Source of the DNA: Leptospira fainei serovar Hurstbridge str. BUT 6
GTDB lineage: Bacteria; Spirochaetota; Leptospiria; Leptospirales; Leptospiraceae
Length of the DNA: 64,000 bases
NCBI RefSeq assembly: GCF_000306235.2
Contig: NZ_AKWZ02000010.1
Coordinates: 1,240,001-1,304,000, forward strand
Direction of reading: 5' to 3'
Below the pieces are notes generated by a model. That model searched no databases. It worked only from the letters and a program-made list of their open reading frames with translations, and had not been told where the DNA came from. Position 1 is the first letter of the stretch; each line of letters starts with the position of its first letter. Both the position numbers and the translations under genes were made by a program. This document shows positions 29,483 to 39,684 of the stretch, one piece after another.

Positions 29483-29950
29483 ATGTCCAAAATAGAAATT
29501 ACTCTTCGCACGGCAAGTCGCTCCGACTTGGAAGAACTTACGGAATTATTCGAATTATATCGGTCATTCTACGGATTGAAATCCGATTCTACGAATACGA
29601 AACGATTTTTGGAGGATCGCCTTTTGCATAAAGATTCCATATTGCTCGTTGCGGAAGATTCTAACGAACTAAAAGGGTTTGCTCAGATTTATCCGACTTT
29701 TTCTTCGTTATTAATGAAGAAAGATTTTATTCTAAACGATTTATACGTACGCGAATCCGTTCGAAGAAATGGAATCGCAAAAAAACTCCTGGAAGAGGCT
29801 GCTGCTACGATCCGTAAATTGGGTGGAAAAGGAATGAGTTTGGAAACCTCGCCGGATAATAGGGCGGCCAGAAAATTATATGAAAGTTTCGGATTTCGTT
29901 TAAGCGAAGAATATCTGCATTATTACTGGTCGGTGCCGGTTGAAAAATAG
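29483..29950 (+). CDS. GNAT-family N-acetyltransferase
   Basis: A 155-residue acetyltransferase: EITLRTASRSDLEELTELF at the N-terminus, the acetyl-CoA motif region LNDLYVRESVRRNGIAKKLL, and the C-terminal MSLETSPDNRAARKLYESFGF. The ATG at 29483 is chosen because AAAGG lies 5 bases before it; a GTG two codons earlier overlaps that site. The substrate is unknown. The upstream bases are strongly AT-rich. Confidence 0.85.
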   Translation: MSKIEITLRTASRSDLEELTELFELYRSFYGLKSDSTNTKRFLEDRLLHKDSILLVAEDSNELKGFAQIYPTFSSLLMKKDFILNDLYVRESVRRNGIAKKLLEEAAATIRKLGGKGMSLETSPDNRAARKLYESFGFRLSEEYLHYYWSVPVEK

Positions 29951-30157
29951 TCAAAATTTCAGCAATTCTCCTGCGAGAATGTTGAGAAAGATTGTCAAAA
30001 CTCGCTATCGGCGATCAAAATCGTTGATAAAATAAAAATCGGTTTCATCCTTTTAACCCGTCTTTATATTTAGCCGGTTCGGAGTTCACGGCTAAGTTCG
30101 AATCATCGGACCGAAGGAATTTTCCTAACAGCTTTGTTTTTCCGATCAGATGGCAGT

Positions 30158-33100
30158 ATGGACATTCCCTTCTCTTCCGCTTCGAGCGACATCTCAGACA
30201 TAAGTCAGCGCGTATTAATAGCCGCTACCCAGGTGTCTGTGATTTCAACGGATCTAAACGGCGTAATTCTTTCCTTTAACCCTGGCTCCGAGCTGATGCT
30301 TGGTTATTCCGCCGACGAAGTCGTCGGGAAGCTAACCACTGAAGTTTTTCACGATGAAGAGGAAGTGGAAGAAAGGGGTCGAGAACTAGATAAAAAATAT
30401 AATCGGAAACTTTCCGGTTTTGAAATCTTAGTAGATGACGCTCGAAATGGAAATTTCGAGGCGAAGGATTGGATTTACGTTCGCAAAGATGGATCCCGTC
30501 TTGCCGTTCGTCTCATCGTTACTCCCATGCGGGAGTCTAACGGCGAATTAATCGGGTTTACGGGAATCGCTCGAGATGTCAGCGATCAAAAGAAACAGGA
30601 AGAACAGCTCCTTTTTCAAAAACGTTTAGGTGAAATAATAGCCCGGTCGTTATCCGAATATATTTTAGAATTCGACTCAGATTCGACTTTCTCGAAGCTG
30701 CTTCACGCGATTTTGGATATCACGAAAAGTGAATACGGTTTTATTGCTGAAGTGATTTTGGATTCGGAAGGATCTTCATATATTAAAACGAGAGCAATTG
30801 CCCAAATTTCCTCGGAAGAAGAGATACAAAAATTCGTTAAGGCGAATTCGGGTAAAGGACTGGAATTTAGAAAGTTAAACAGCATATTCGGTTCGGTCGC
30901 TCTTTCTCAAAATCCGATTATCATTAACGACTCGAAGAAAGCGGAAGCCGTCCCCGAGGGACATCCGAAATTACGAACTTTCTTAGGAGTTCCATTCGAG
31001 ATTAAAGGTAGAATGATCGGCGTTCTCGTAATCGCTAATCGTAAAAGCGGCTATGATGAAAGACTCTGTGAAGATCTTCAGCCGCTTCTAAAAACCATCG
31101 CTCATATCATTGAAGCGATCCGTAATGAAGAAAGGAGACGGGAAACGGAACAGGCGCTTAAAAGAAGCGAGGAACGGAGCCAAAAGTTAGTCAACGCGCT
31201 TCCGGATTTATTTTTCATTATGGATAAAGAATCCAGAATCATAAGTTATCATGCCCCTAAAAAGGAGGACCTTTACGTACCGCCGAATGAATTTCTTGGT
31301 AAAAAAATGTCGGAACTTCTTCCTCGTGAATTGGCGCAAAATATTAATCTAAAACTCGATCGGGTTTTGACTTTCGGTTCGGGCGAATCCCTAAAATATT
31401 CTCTCGGTTTTCCGGAAGGCCAGAAGTTCTTCGAGGCTAGAATATTTCCTTACGATTCGGAAACGGCGATCTTTATGATCAGAAATATAACCGAACAAAA
31501 AGAAGCGGAAGAAGAACTCAGAAAAAGCGAATTATTTTTAGCGAGAACGCAAAGTCTCGGAAAAATCGGAGGTTGGAATTACAACTTCAAAACTCAGAAA
31601 AGATCCTGGACGAAAGAAATATATATTATATTAGAAATTGATAAAGACACGGATCCTAATTTAATCCAAGTCATCGATCTTTACGTAAAAGAAGATAGGA
31701 CTAGGATAATTTCCGCTTTCGAAGAAATTAGGGAAGGTAAAAGCTTCGATTTGGAATTGCAGATAAAAACTTCTTCCGGAACGGTTAAGTGGGTTCGAGG
31801 CGTCGGGTCTCCGATTTGGGATTCGGAACAAAGTGAGGTTATCGGTCTAAACGGATCGTTGCAGGATGTTACTGATAAAGTAATCGCTAGAAAGGAATTA
31901 GAAAGCGCCAAGGAAGCTGCGGAATCTGCCTTAAGAGCTAAAAGTGATTTCTTGGCGAATATGAGTCATGAAATCAGGACTCCGATGAATGGAATTCTCG
32001 GTCTGACCGACTTGCTACTCTCGAATGATCCGAGCGGAGTGAATCGACACTATTTGGAAACGTTGCGTTATTCCGCCAATTCTCTTTTGGACGTTTTGAA
32101 CGACATATTGGATTTTTCTAAAATCGAGTCCGGAAAATTGTCCGTTGACCATTCCGAATTTTCTCCCGGAGAATTGTTCGGTCCTTCATTAAGAATATTT
32201 GCGGATAAGTTAACCGAAAAAAAAGTTAAATTAATCTACTCCGAAAAAAATATGCCCTCGCGAGTCGAAAGCGATCCGGTCAAATTGAGACAAATCTTAA
32301 TCAATCTACTCTCGAACGCGGCCAAGTTTACTCATAGCGGAAAGATTGAAGTCTGCTTAGAGATGGAGCTTTCTCCGGATGACTCTTCTATCTTGAAATT
32401 AACGGTGTCCGATTCCGGAATCGGAATTTCACCGGAAAAATTGGATAAAATTTTCGAGAGCTTTACGCAAGCCGACGGCTCGACCTCTCGCAAATACGGA
32501 GGAACGGGTTTAGGGTTGAGCATATGTAAAAGTCTAGCTTTACTTTTGGAGGGAGAAATTCACGTCGAGAGTAAGGAGGGAAAAGGAAGCTCTTTTCAAC
32601 TCCGTATTCCCGTGAGAGCGGTAGGAAAAGATGAAAGTGATTCCCTCAAAGCCTCTTCAGGAACGCGAATTCTTATTTTTGGAGAGGATTTAGAGTCTTT
32701 GGAAATTCTGGGGGAGTTATTCAAACTCAACGGGGCGGAAGCATTTATAATGACCAGCGAATCCGACTTCTTCGATTTTTTGAGAACAACGAGCGTTCCT
32801 GTCGACTTGATCATATTGGAAAACCATCTTCCGTTCTTAAAAGGAATTAGCCTCGCTAAAGATATCCGTAATCGATCCGAATATTCCCATTTACCCGTGT
32901 ATTTACTTACATTTTCTTCCGAGCTGGGTTTGATCGGAGAAGCAAGAAGGGATTTAGAAATAGCCGGATATTTAGTGAAACCGGTCGTTCCATCGGAAAT
33001 ACGTGCATTTCTTTTAAAGAAAGAAAACGTCGTATTGGGTTTTCTTTCTGAACGCAAAGCTATTCCCGATAAGAAAGATCAGTTGGTATTAAGGAAAAAT

Positions 33101-33475
33101 TCGCGGATACTGATCGTAGAAGATAACGAGGTAAATCGCCTAGTCTTGGAGCGTAATTTGCGGAAACTAGGAGCCGAAGTGATTTCGGCAGAGAACGGGA
33201 AAATAGCGCTCGATTTCTTTTTTAAAGAAAGAATCGATTTGATTCTTTTAGATATTCAAATGCCTGTGATGGATGGATTTGAATTGGCGACTCGAATTCG
33301 AACTTGGGAAAGCGAAAGCCCTGATCGTTCTAGAATACCTTTGATTGCGGTGTCCGCGGGAACCGTTAGTGGTGAGCGGGAAAAATGTCTTGCTCTCGGG
33401 ATTGATAAATTTGTAGCCAAACCTTATAAGACCGAAGAGATCCGCGAGGCGGTTTTAAATCTTCTCCACGATTAA
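30158..33475 (+). CDS. PAS/GAF hybrid sensor histidine kinase with two receiver domains
   Basis: A cytoplasmic kinase of 1,105 residues with no membrane helix. Order: PAS (about 10-140), GAF (about 160-325), PAS (about 335-450), PAS (about 455-590), HisKA with phospho-His H604 in [10 protein letters not shown], HATPase with G boxes ([11 protein letters not shown] and GGTGLGLSI), and two receivers. The second receiver is intact (VEDN, D1032 in [11 protein letters not shown], Ser in AVSAGT, Lys in AKPY). In the first, the phospho-acceptor Asp is replaced by Glu (E888 in [12 protein letters not shown]), which may mimic phosphorylation or mark a pseudo-receiver. The ATG at 30158 is preferred over a TTG eight codons upstream. 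The signal sensed is unknown. Confidence 0.9.
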   Translation: MDIPFSSASSDISDISQRVLIAATQVSVISTDLNGVILSFNPGSELMLGYSADEVVGKLTTEVFHDEEEVEERGRELDKKYNRKLSGFEILVDDARNGNFEAKDWIYVRKDGSRLAVRLIVTPMRESNGELIGFTGIARDVSDQKKQEEQLLFQKRLGEIIARSLSEYILEFDSDSTFSKLLHAILDITKSEYGFIAEVILDSEGSSYIKTRAIAQISSEEEIQKFVKANSGKGLEFRKLNSIFGSVALSQNPIIINDSKKAEAVPEGHPKLRTFLGVPFEIKGRMIGVLVIANRKSGYDERLCEDLQPLLKTIAHIIEAIRNEERRRETEQALKRSEERSQKLVNALPDLFFIMDKESRIISYHAPKKEDLYVPPNEFLGKKMSELLPRELAQNINLKLDRVLTFGSGESLKYSLGFPEGQKFFEARIFPYDSETAIFMIRNITEQKEAEEELRKSELFLARTQSLGKIGGWNYNFKTQKRSWTKEIYIILEIDKDTDPNLIQVIDLYVKEDRTRIISAFEEIREGKSFDLELQIKTSSGTVKWVRGVGSPIWDSEQSEVIGLNGSLQDVTDKVIARKELESAKEAAESALRAKSDFLANMSHEIRTPMNGILGLTDLLLSNDPSGVNRHYLETLRYSANSLLDVLNDILDFSKIESGKLSVDHSEFSPGELFGPSLRIFADKLTEKKVKLIYSEKNMPSRVESDPVKLRQILINLLSNAAKFTHSGKIEVCLEMELSPDDSSILKLTVSDSGIGISPEKLDKIFESFTQADGSTSRKYGGTGLGLSICKSLALLLEGEIHVESKEGKGSSFQLRIPVRAVGKDESDSLKASSGTRILIFGEDLESLEILGELFKLNGAEAFIMTSESDFFDFLRTTSVPVDLIILENHLPFLKGISLAKDIRNRSEYSHLPVYLLTFSSELGLIGEARRDLEIAGYLVKPVVPSEIRAFLLKKENVVLGFLSERKAIPDKKDQLVLRKNSRILIVEDNEVNRLVLERNLRKLGAEVISAENGKIALDFFFKERIDLILLDIQMPVMDGFELATRIRTWESESPDRSRIPLIAVSAGTVSGEREKCLALGIDKFVAKPYKTEEIREAVLNLLHD

Positions 33476-33489
33476 ACGAATCTTAATAT

Positions 33490-34947
33490 TCAGCCTTTGG
33501 GAGGAAGCGGCCCTAACTTTTCTAAAAGCATTTGATTCACTAGATTCGGATCCGCTTTCCCTTTGGAAACTTTCATTATATAACCAACGATCGCTCCTAG
33601 AGCTCTATCCTTGCCGGATTTATATTTCTGCACTGCATCCTCATTAGCGGCAATCGCTTCGTCCACGATTTTCTCTATCTCCTTATCGTCGCGTACTACG
33701 ATAAGATTCTTTTCGGTGACGATTATTTCCGGATCCTTCTCGCTCGAAAGCATTTCCTCAAAGACTGTTTTTCCGATTTTCCCGGAAATCTTACCGTCAG
33801 CGATTAATTTAACCAATTGCCCGATCCGCTTCGGTCCGACGTTAAATTCGGAAATTGTAATGCTTTCCTTATTCACGATTCCAAGAACTTCGTCTTTTAC
33901 CCAATTAGAGGTGCGCTTTGGATCGCCGGAAACTTGCAAAGCTTCTTCATAATAATCCGCGATTTCTCTTTCCGCGGTAAGCACTTCGGCGTCATATTTA
34001 GGGAGTCCGAGCTTTTCGATAAATCGACTTCTTCTTGCGTCCGGCAATTCAGGTAATGTCTTGCGGATATTTTCCACGGTTTCCTTGGTCAGTATTACGG
34101 AAGGAAGATCGGGATCGGGAAAGTATCTATAATCGTGGCTCATTTCTTTCGTTCTCATCGTAACGGTGACATTGGCCGCAGAATCCCAAAGTTTGGTTTG
34201 TTGTTGAAATGTTTTTCCCTGGGAGAGCATTTCGGTCTGCCATTCGACTTCATAGTCGATCGCCGCCTTGACTGCTTTAAACGAGTTTAGATTCTTGATT
34301 TCCACCCGCGTTCCGAATTTATCCGAACCTATCGGGCGAACAGAGACGTTAGCGTCACACCGGAGGGACCCTTCTTCCATATTACAGTCCGAAACTCGAA
34401 TATATCTAAGAATGGATTTAAGAGAAAGAAGGTAATAATATGCTTCATCCGAAGAACGGAGCTCCGGCTCGGAAACTATTTCTATCAAAGGCGTTCCGGC
34501 GCGGTTCAAATCGACGTAAGATTGATGAACATTTTGATCTGCAGAATGAATCAGTTTCCCCGCGTCTTCTTCTATATGGATTCGAGTGAGATGAATATAT
34601 TTAGGTTTTTCTTCGCCTTTGACAGTAAAGGAAACTCCCCCGCCTTGACAAATGGGCCGGTCAAATTGAGATATTTGGTATCCTTTCGGCAAATCCGGAT
34701 AAAAATAATTCTTTCGATCAAATTTAGTATGGAGAGTAATGTCCGAACCGAAGGCTAAGCCGGCCATGATCGCTTTATTTAAAGCTTCTTCGTTTAGCAC
34801 GGGAAGCGATCCCGGTAAACCGAGGCAAACGGCCGAGACTTGCGAATTAGGTGGGGCACCGAATTTTGTAGGGCTAGTGGAGAAAACTTTGGATTCCGTA
34901 TTGAGTTGTGCGTGGACTTCTAGACCGATCACTACTTCGTATTGCAC
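33490..34947 (-). CDS. gatB: aspartyl/glutamyl-tRNA(Asn/Gln) amidotransferase subunit B
   Basis: A 485-residue GatB. It has the N-terminal signature [17 protein letters not shown], the catalytic kinase-like motif [15 protein letters not shown], and the helical plus YqeY-like C-terminus ending in [18 protein letters not shown]. With GatA and GatC it amidates misacylated Glu-tRNA(Gln) or Asp-tRNA(Asn). The start is GTG at 34947 because AAAGGAG lies 7 bases before it; a further GTG seven codons upstream overlaps that site and is rejected. gatA and gatC are not in this window. Confidence 0.97.
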   Translation of the reverse strand: MQYEVVIGLEVHAQLNTESKVFSTSPTKFGAPPNSQVSAVCLGLPGSLPVLNEEALNKAIMAGLAFGSDITLHTKFDRKNYFYPDLPKGYQISQFDRPICQGGGVSFTVKGEEKPKYIHLTRIHIEEDAGKLIHSADQNVHQSYVDLNRAGTPLIEIVSEPELRSSDEAYYYLLSLKSILRYIRVSDCNMEEGSLRCDANVSVRPIGSDKFGTRVEIKNLNSFKAVKAAIDYEVEWQTEMLSQGKTFQQQTKLWDSAANVTVTMRTKEMSHDYRYFPDPDLPSVILTKETVENIRKTLPELPDARRSRFIEKLGLPKYDAEVLTAEREIADYYEEALQVSGDPKRTSNWVKDEVLGIVNKESITISEFNVGPKRIGQLVKLIADGKISGKIGKTVFEEMLSSEKDPEIIVTEKNLIVVRDDKEIEKIVDEAIAANEDAVQKYKSGKDRALGAIVGYIMKVSKGKADPNLVNQMLLEKLGPLPPKG

Positions 34948-35067
34948 GTAGGTTCTCCTTTTTTTCACCGCACTCAGCTTGTCCGGGTTTTTTCCTTGTC
35001 CCGAGTCTATTGAGGGCGTATGGAGTTATTCTGTGAATAGGATGCGAGCAGGCAACGGATTTTTTAA

Positions 35068-35823
35068 GTGAAGCAGGTCCTTTGTATAGCTAACCAAAAA
35101 GGCGGCGTCGGTAAAACCACTACGGCAGTCCATCTGGCCGCCGGCCTCGCTTTAAAAGGTGAAAAAGTCCTACTGTTGGACTTAGACGCTCAAAACAATG
35201 CGACCTCCGTTTTTCCGGAAGTTCAACCGGAATCGGGCAAGGACGCATTCTTGATCTTCAGCGATTCTGCTCCAGTAAAGGAATTATATCTGCCCACTCG
35301 GATTCCTGGACTCAGTCTTTTATCTGCGTCGGCAAAATTGTCGCAAGTAGACGTTTTACTTGCCGGTAAGCTCGACGGATTCTTTGCTTTAAAAGAAGGA
35401 TTGGAAACGGCTCGAAACGATTTCGATCGCGTAGTCATCGATTGCCCTCCTAGTTTATCATTAATCACGATGAACGCATTTGTTGCCGCAACCGGATTAA
35501 TCGTCCCGCTCCAAGTATCGAAATTTTCGTTGGATGGAATCGAAGCGATTCTCGAAGCCAAATCCGCAACGGTAAAAAGATACAATCCTTCTCTCCAAAT
35601 TTTGGGCGCTCTTTTAACTCTGTACCAGTCTAGAACTACGATGTCTCAGACTGTAGTTCCGATGATCGAAGAACATCTTCGTTTATTCGAAGCAAAGATT
35701 CCACCGTCCGTTGCTGTAGAAGAAGCGCATCTTCTAAATCGGACACTTTACGAGTATCAATCTAAAAATAAGGCCGCAAAAGAATATGTCCGATTTACGG
35801 ACGAGGTATATGCTCTTGGCTAA
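35068..35823 (+). CDS. ParA/Soj-family ATPase
   Basis: A 251-residue deviant-Walker ATPase: [20 protein letters not shown] at the N-terminus, [14 protein letters not shown] (Walker A'), [14 protein letters not shown] (Walker B) and the [11 protein letters not shown] segment typical of chromosomal Soj proteins. It starts at GTG with no strong ribosome binding site. No ParB gene is adjacent; instead it overlaps a membrane-protein gene by 14 bases. It could serve chromosome segregation or position another cargo. Confidence 0.88.
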   Translation: MKQVLCIANQKGGVGKTTTAVHLAAGLALKGEKVLLLDLDAQNNATSVFPEVQPESGKDAFLIFSDSAPVKELYLPTRIPGLSLLSASAKLSQVDVLLAGKLDGFFALKEGLETARNDFDRVVIDCPPSLSLITMNAFVAATGLIVPLQVSKFSLDGIEAILEAKSATVKRYNPSLQILGALLTLYQSRTTMSQTVVPMIEEHLRLFEAKIPPSVAVEEAHLLNRTLYEYQSKNKAAKEYVRFTDEVYALG

Positions 35824-36502
35824 AAAGTCCGATTCGAAGAAAGATCTATTGCGAAAAGCGGCAGGAGACGCAGTTAGAAAAACTTTAGGCGGAGAAACTG
35901 CTCCGATCAAACGAGCCGCTCCTGACCAAGAGCATCGGGATTCGGGAGAATTAAACGAGAAAACCGATCCCGTCCCTGAATCGGACCAGGGAGATAGACG
36001 GGAAAAACAATTGCCCAAAAAGGACACCCGCTTCAGGATAAACAACGGTATGAGGATCGACGAATACACGCAGGCCCCGTCTTTGGAATCAAACGGGAAT
36101 AAAAAATGGCTTCGGATTTTAGGGATCGTCTTTGTCGTTCTTCTGGTTTGGTGGCTTTGGCCCGCAAAGCACGAGATCTATATGGATGTCGATAAAATGA
36201 CTCCGGACAAGGTTGCCGGAAGGAGTTCCGAGAAGGAATACCATTTTGCCCACGGACAAGATTTCTTTATCTATTATAAACGCGGAGGATGGTTTTCCCC
36301 GAAGAAAGTAAAGCTAACGATTTACAAATTGGATGACAACCGCGCCGAGATAAGCGTTCAGGAAAAGGAATTCAAGAAAAGAATCGAGAAATTCCAAACC
36401 TATTACGACGATTCTTTCTTCGACGACGAAGGTTCCTATGAAGTCGAAGTGAAAGACGAAGACGAAGAGATTCTTGTTACAAAAAAATTCACAATCGACT
36501 GA
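35810..36502 (+). CDS. single-pass membrane protein partner of the ParA-like ATPase
   Basis: A 230-residue protein from the ATG at 35810 (GAGG 3 bases upstream; a TTG at 35816 would have better spacing). The N-terminal 90 residues are cytoplasmic, charged and probably disordered ([16 protein letters not shown]), one membrane helix follows (about 99-118), and the periplasmic part is a beta-rich domain with acidic end. It overlaps the ParA gene by 14 bases, so the pair may act together, with this protein anchoring the ATPase to the membrane (inference). It ends directly against the next gene. Confidence 0.65.
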   Translation: MLLAKKSDSKKDLLRKAAGDAVRKTLGGETAPIKRAAPDQEHRDSGELNEKTDPVPESDQGDRREKQLPKKDTRFRINNGMRIDEYTQAPSLESNGNKKWLRILGIVFVVLLVWWLWPAKHEIYMDVDKMTPDKVAGRSSEKEYHFAHGQDFFIYYKRGGWFSPKKVKLTIYKLDDNRAEISVQEKEFKKRIEKFQTYYDDSFFDDEGSYEVEVKDEDEEILVTKKFTID

Positions 36503-37186
36503 ATGAATCGCATCTACTCGATAGCAATCCTAATCCTCATTACGGTTTCCTGCAGCGAATCTACTCGGCCGGAAGGAATTCCTATCGGGGCAAAATATGA
36601 TAAGGCTCGAAACGTCTATTATCTGGATGAGCCGACTCGGCAAAGATTATATTATGAAAATGGAAAATTATATTCCGATTGTTCGATCGACGAAGCTAAG
36701 CAGTTTCACGGTTTTTGCAGAACTTACGCAAGATCGGAGGACCGAACTGCTTCGGAAGGGCGGTATGTACACGGGGCGAAAGTCGGGGATTGGGTCTGGT
36801 ATTTTCCCGACGGTAAGATTTACGTAAAACAGAAATTCGGAACTCTTCCCCGTCGTTCCGATTCTATATGGTTGGGAGAAGAAGGAAACGAGGACGGTCC
36901 GTATCTTAGATATTACTCGGATGGCACTTTGGAACTGCAGGGATTTTATAAAGAAGGCCAAAAATCCGAGCTTTGGCAGAAGTTTTTTAAAGACGGAGAA
37001 CTGGAATATTCCGGTTATTATGCGAAAGGAAAAAAAGTTAGAACTTGGTTCTATTACTTTCCGAATCGAACGAAAGAAGCTGTGGAAGTTTTCGATAATG
37101 ATGGAAATTTTCTTTCCCGGTCCCTCTATTCTCCTCAAGGGAAAAAGATCTGTGAAGTCGATTCTAAAGGCGCATCCTGCGGTTAA
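36503..37186 (+). CDS. lipoprotein with MORN-like repeats
   Basis: A 227-residue lipoprotein: a signal peptide ending in lipobox LITVSC (Cys about residue 17), then about six MORN-2 type repeats of the form G-x-W-x-x-Y-(F/Y)-x-D-G-x-(L/I)-(E/Y) (VGDWVWYFPDGKIYVKQKF, then GPYLRYYSDGTLELQGFY). Such repeats form beta hairpins with unknown binding partners. The ATG directly follows the previous stop codon, so all three genes from 35068 form an operon. Confidence 0.8.
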   Translation: MNRIYSIAILILITVSCSESTRPEGIPIGAKYDKARNVYYLDEPTRQRLYYENGKLYSDCSIDEAKQFHGFCRTYARSEDRTASEGRYVHGAKVGDWVWYFPDGKIYVKQKFGTLPRRSDSIWLGEEGNEDGPYLRYYSDGTLELQGFYKEGQKSELWQKFFKDGELEYSGYYAKGKKVRTWFYYFPNRTKEAVEVFDNDGNFLSRSLYSPQGKKICEVDSKGASCG

Positions 37187-37230
37187 ATCGTATCGTCTGC
37201 ATTTCGCTTAATTAATTCGGAAATTCTGAA

Positions 37231-37512
37231 ATGCTTAGACAATCTTTCCACTGGGAGAAAATAGCAGGTTGGTCTTTCTTTATCCTGACAGTCTACCTAA
37301 GTTTTTATCTGACAATTACGCATCGCGGAAGCGAAGCTCTGCTGATCAGTCTGATCATCACTCATTTCGGAATTTATTTTTCGTTTCGTAAAGGTTTGAA
37401 CAAAAAGACATTTCTCGTTTTATGTTCGTTTCATCTTTTTACTGTATACTTTTTCGGGAGGTATACATTAGAGATTTTGTCCGCCATCGATGGCTGGAAA
37501 CAAATTTTCTAA
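37231..37512 (+). CDS. small three-helix membrane protein
   Basis: A 93-residue hydrophobic protein with three likely membrane helices (about residues 10-28, 34-52 and 58-76), a short basic N-terminus and a polar tail. It is not recognised. It lies 44 bases after the MORN lipoprotein gene and overlaps the convergent gene by 45 bases at the 3' end. Confidence 0.55.
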   Translation: MLRQSFHWEKIAGWSFFILTVYLSFYLTITHRGSEALLISLIITHFGIYFSFRKGLNKKTFLVLCSFHLFTVYFFGRYTLEILSAIDGWKQIF

Positions 37513-38511
37513 AATTCCGATATTCATAATCAAAAGCGAAAAGATAAACACGATAAAGAGCACGACTAAAATAAGACCGAAAGTTCCGAAGAGAATATTA
37601 CGCACAAAACGTAGTTGCAGATAACTAATTCCGATGGCGAGGTTTTGAAATTTACCCAAATCCCCGCTCTTACCGAGCCGGAGGTAATTTCGGATATAAA
37701 ATCCTGAAAGTACCAAAAGCGCGATTAGGAGAAGGACTCCGAATTGACTCGCATAGTTTCGTTGTAAAAGGAACAGAGGAATATAAACAAGATTTCCTAC
37801 AATTGTTCCCAAAACGATAATTCCTAAAAAATGAAGGATCGAATTTACGAATGTTTCGCTTTCCGCTTTACTGCCGGTTCGGAACTCGGCCTCGTCTTCT
37901 TTCAAATTTCTTAGAGAAGAAAAACGGTCGGCCTCGGCATTCGAGAATACTTGGTCTACCGTCAGAGTCATATAGATCAGGAATACGATCCATCCTAGCG
38001 TTAATAGAATAGCCGGGACGCCCCAAAAATTCGTTCCCGCAGTTCTTACCGCTGCTCCGATCAATGTCGGCAGAATTGAAAACGCATAAATAATGCCGAA
38101 CACATATAGTATTCGATTCATGAACGTATAGAAAAAGGTTTTGTATCGAAGGGAAACGAACGAGGAAATGGATAACAATCCTAAAAAACAATAAAAGAAG
38201 ATCTGAATCCTTTGACCTAATAAGATCCTTCCCATTCTATCTATCGTATCTTCAGGTTGAGAATCGGTCGGAATTCCGCTATCACCTAATTCCGCCAAAA
38301 TCTTTTGAGTTAAAAGCATTTGGGAAATTGCGCCGCCTTGAAAATAGAAACCTGACATTGGTTCTCTACCTGTCCCGTCTAACATAGCTTCCATCGTCGT
38401 CGTATCGTTCGCATCAAGAAATGTCGGTTGTAGGAAAAGCTGAAAAAGGCAGACAAATAGCAGGATGAAGGGAATTATATAGGCAAGATGGAGACGGGAA
38501 AATTTTTTCAT
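37468..38511 (-). CDS. unknown multi-pass membrane protein
   Basis: A 347-residue membrane protein with about six or seven helices. The first is near the N-terminus (HLAYIIPFILLFVCLFQLF), followed by a roughly 80-residue external domain (DANDTTTMEAMLDGTGREP). Helices continue at about 115, 145, 165, 235, 265 and 310. A charged loop of about 45 residues lies around residue 210. The family is not recognised. It is separated by 27 bases from the upstream gene at 39588, likely the same operon. Confidence 0.65.
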   Translation of the reverse strand: MKKFSRLHLAYIIPFILLFVCLFQLFLQPTFLDANDTTTMEAMLDGTGREPMSGFYFQGGAISQMLLTQKILAELGDSGIPTDSQPEDTIDRMGRILLGQRIQIFFYCFLGLLSISSFVSLRYKTFFYTFMNRILYVFGIIYAFSILPTLIGAAVRTAGTNFWGVPAILLTLGWIVFLIYMTLTVDQVFSNAEADRFSSLRNLKEDEAEFRTGSKAESETFVNSILHFLGIIVLGTIVGNLVYIPLFLLQRNYASQFGVLLLIALLVLSGFYIRNYLRLGKSGDLGKFQNLAIGISYLQLRFVRNILFGTFGLILVVLFIVFIFSLLIMNIGILENLFPAIDGGQNL

Positions 38512-38538
38512 CAGATTATTCTTTTTTAAAAAGGTAGC

Positions 38539-39588
38539 TCAGAATAAAAATACAAAAACGGCAACCATTCCGATTCCGACAACGCCTAAAGCGATTAGCA
38601 CCGTTAATAGTAGACTTGATTCTCCGGCTTCGATGCTGGAAGAAGTATCGTGAGAAGCGGCGCCTTTTTTTGCCGGCGCCTTTTCGCCTGTGTACGGTCT
38701 TACTTTTATACTATTTTCTTCTTCGTAAATTTTCCCGAAAACATCGACTCCGATTCTGATTACGGTTTCGCTTTCGGTTCCCTTATTTTCAGTCGCAACG
38801 ATCGTGGCCGGCACAGGGCGAATCGATCCGTCTTCCATTTTTAATTTCATGGTATCGATTACGCCTAAAGTAGTCGGGTCACCCGGGTTTAATTGAACTA
38901 TAATTTGATCTCCCGGTTTTAATTGATTTACCGGAATTCCGGAAACAGGAGAAAGAATGAATTTGAACTGAATCCTTGTTGCATTCTGCGGAATGGACGC
39001 GTCGATTCCGGTTGCAACCACAGTACCCGGTCCCGGTGCGGTAGATTCGTCTAAAGAAGGAGGTCCCTCCTCATCAGTCGAATCTAAATTCTCCATAGAC
39101 TGACGATTCATACTTGTATCGTCGATTTTGTCCCGGTCGATGAGTGAATACCAAAGAGTAATATCGGGTTTTGAATTACCGATTGCCTGATTCGCGACCT
39201 GATTAATCAGGTATCTGATTTTCTCATCTTCCCTTTTGTTCATATAATGGAGTAATTGCTCCATAAAATCGTCCGATCTACCGGAAGATTGAAAGAGTTC
39301 ACCGAGCTTATTCGTTAGATTTTTAAGTTGTTTTCCTTCGTATTTTATCTTTTGACAGATATTAGAAATATCTTTGAAAGTTGCTCCCGAAAGTGGAACA
39401 TTAATCAGTTCGCTGTTTCCGACAGCCACTACGTCAAGTCGATCGATATGGCTGCTTACTGGGTCGACAATACCGCCGAATAATACGTACAAAGAAGATG
39501 AAGTATCCCGAGATTGAAAAAAGAAGGAGTAAACTTGGTTGGAGGCCATATATCTTTCGAATGAAATCGAACTGTCTCCGATTACCAA
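38539..39588 (-). CDS. unknown protein with VWA-like N-terminus and C-terminal anchor
   Basis: A 349-residue protein. The N-terminus reads VIGDSSIS after a hydrophobic strand, compatible with a VWA-domain DxSxS metal motif, but the rest of a VWA fold is not clear. A helical region follows (about 75-135), then an Asp/Glu/Pro-rich linker, a beta domain (about 195-300) and one C-terminal membrane helix (about 325-347). The start is uncertain: the only in-frame option near the beginning is TTG at 39588 without a ribosome binding site, and an upstream TGA closes the frame. It is not recognised as a known family. Confidence 0.5.
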   Translation of the reverse strand: MVIGDSSISFERYMASNQVYSFFFQSRDTSSSLYVLFGGIVDPVSSHIDRLDVVAVGNSELINVPLSGATFKDISNICQKIKYEGKQLKNLTNKLGELFQSSGRSDDFMEQLLHYMNKREDEKIRYLINQVANQAIGNSKPDITLWYSLIDRDKIDDTSMNRQSMENLDSTDEEGPPSLDESTAPGPGTVVATGIDASIPQNATRIQFKFILSPVSGIPVNQLKPGDQIIVQLNPGDPTTLGVIDTMKLKMEDGSIRPVPATIVATENKGTESETVIRIGVDVFGKIYEEENSIKVRPYTGEKAPAKKGAASHDTSSSIEAGESSLLLTVLIALGVVGIGMVAVFVFLF

Positions 39589-39684
39589 GACGGAGTCGAC
39601 TTTATTTTGACATCCTGCTTCGGAATCGTAGAATTGTCAAACTAAGCAATTTCGCCATTATAGGGAATTTTGCCTGCTTTAATC

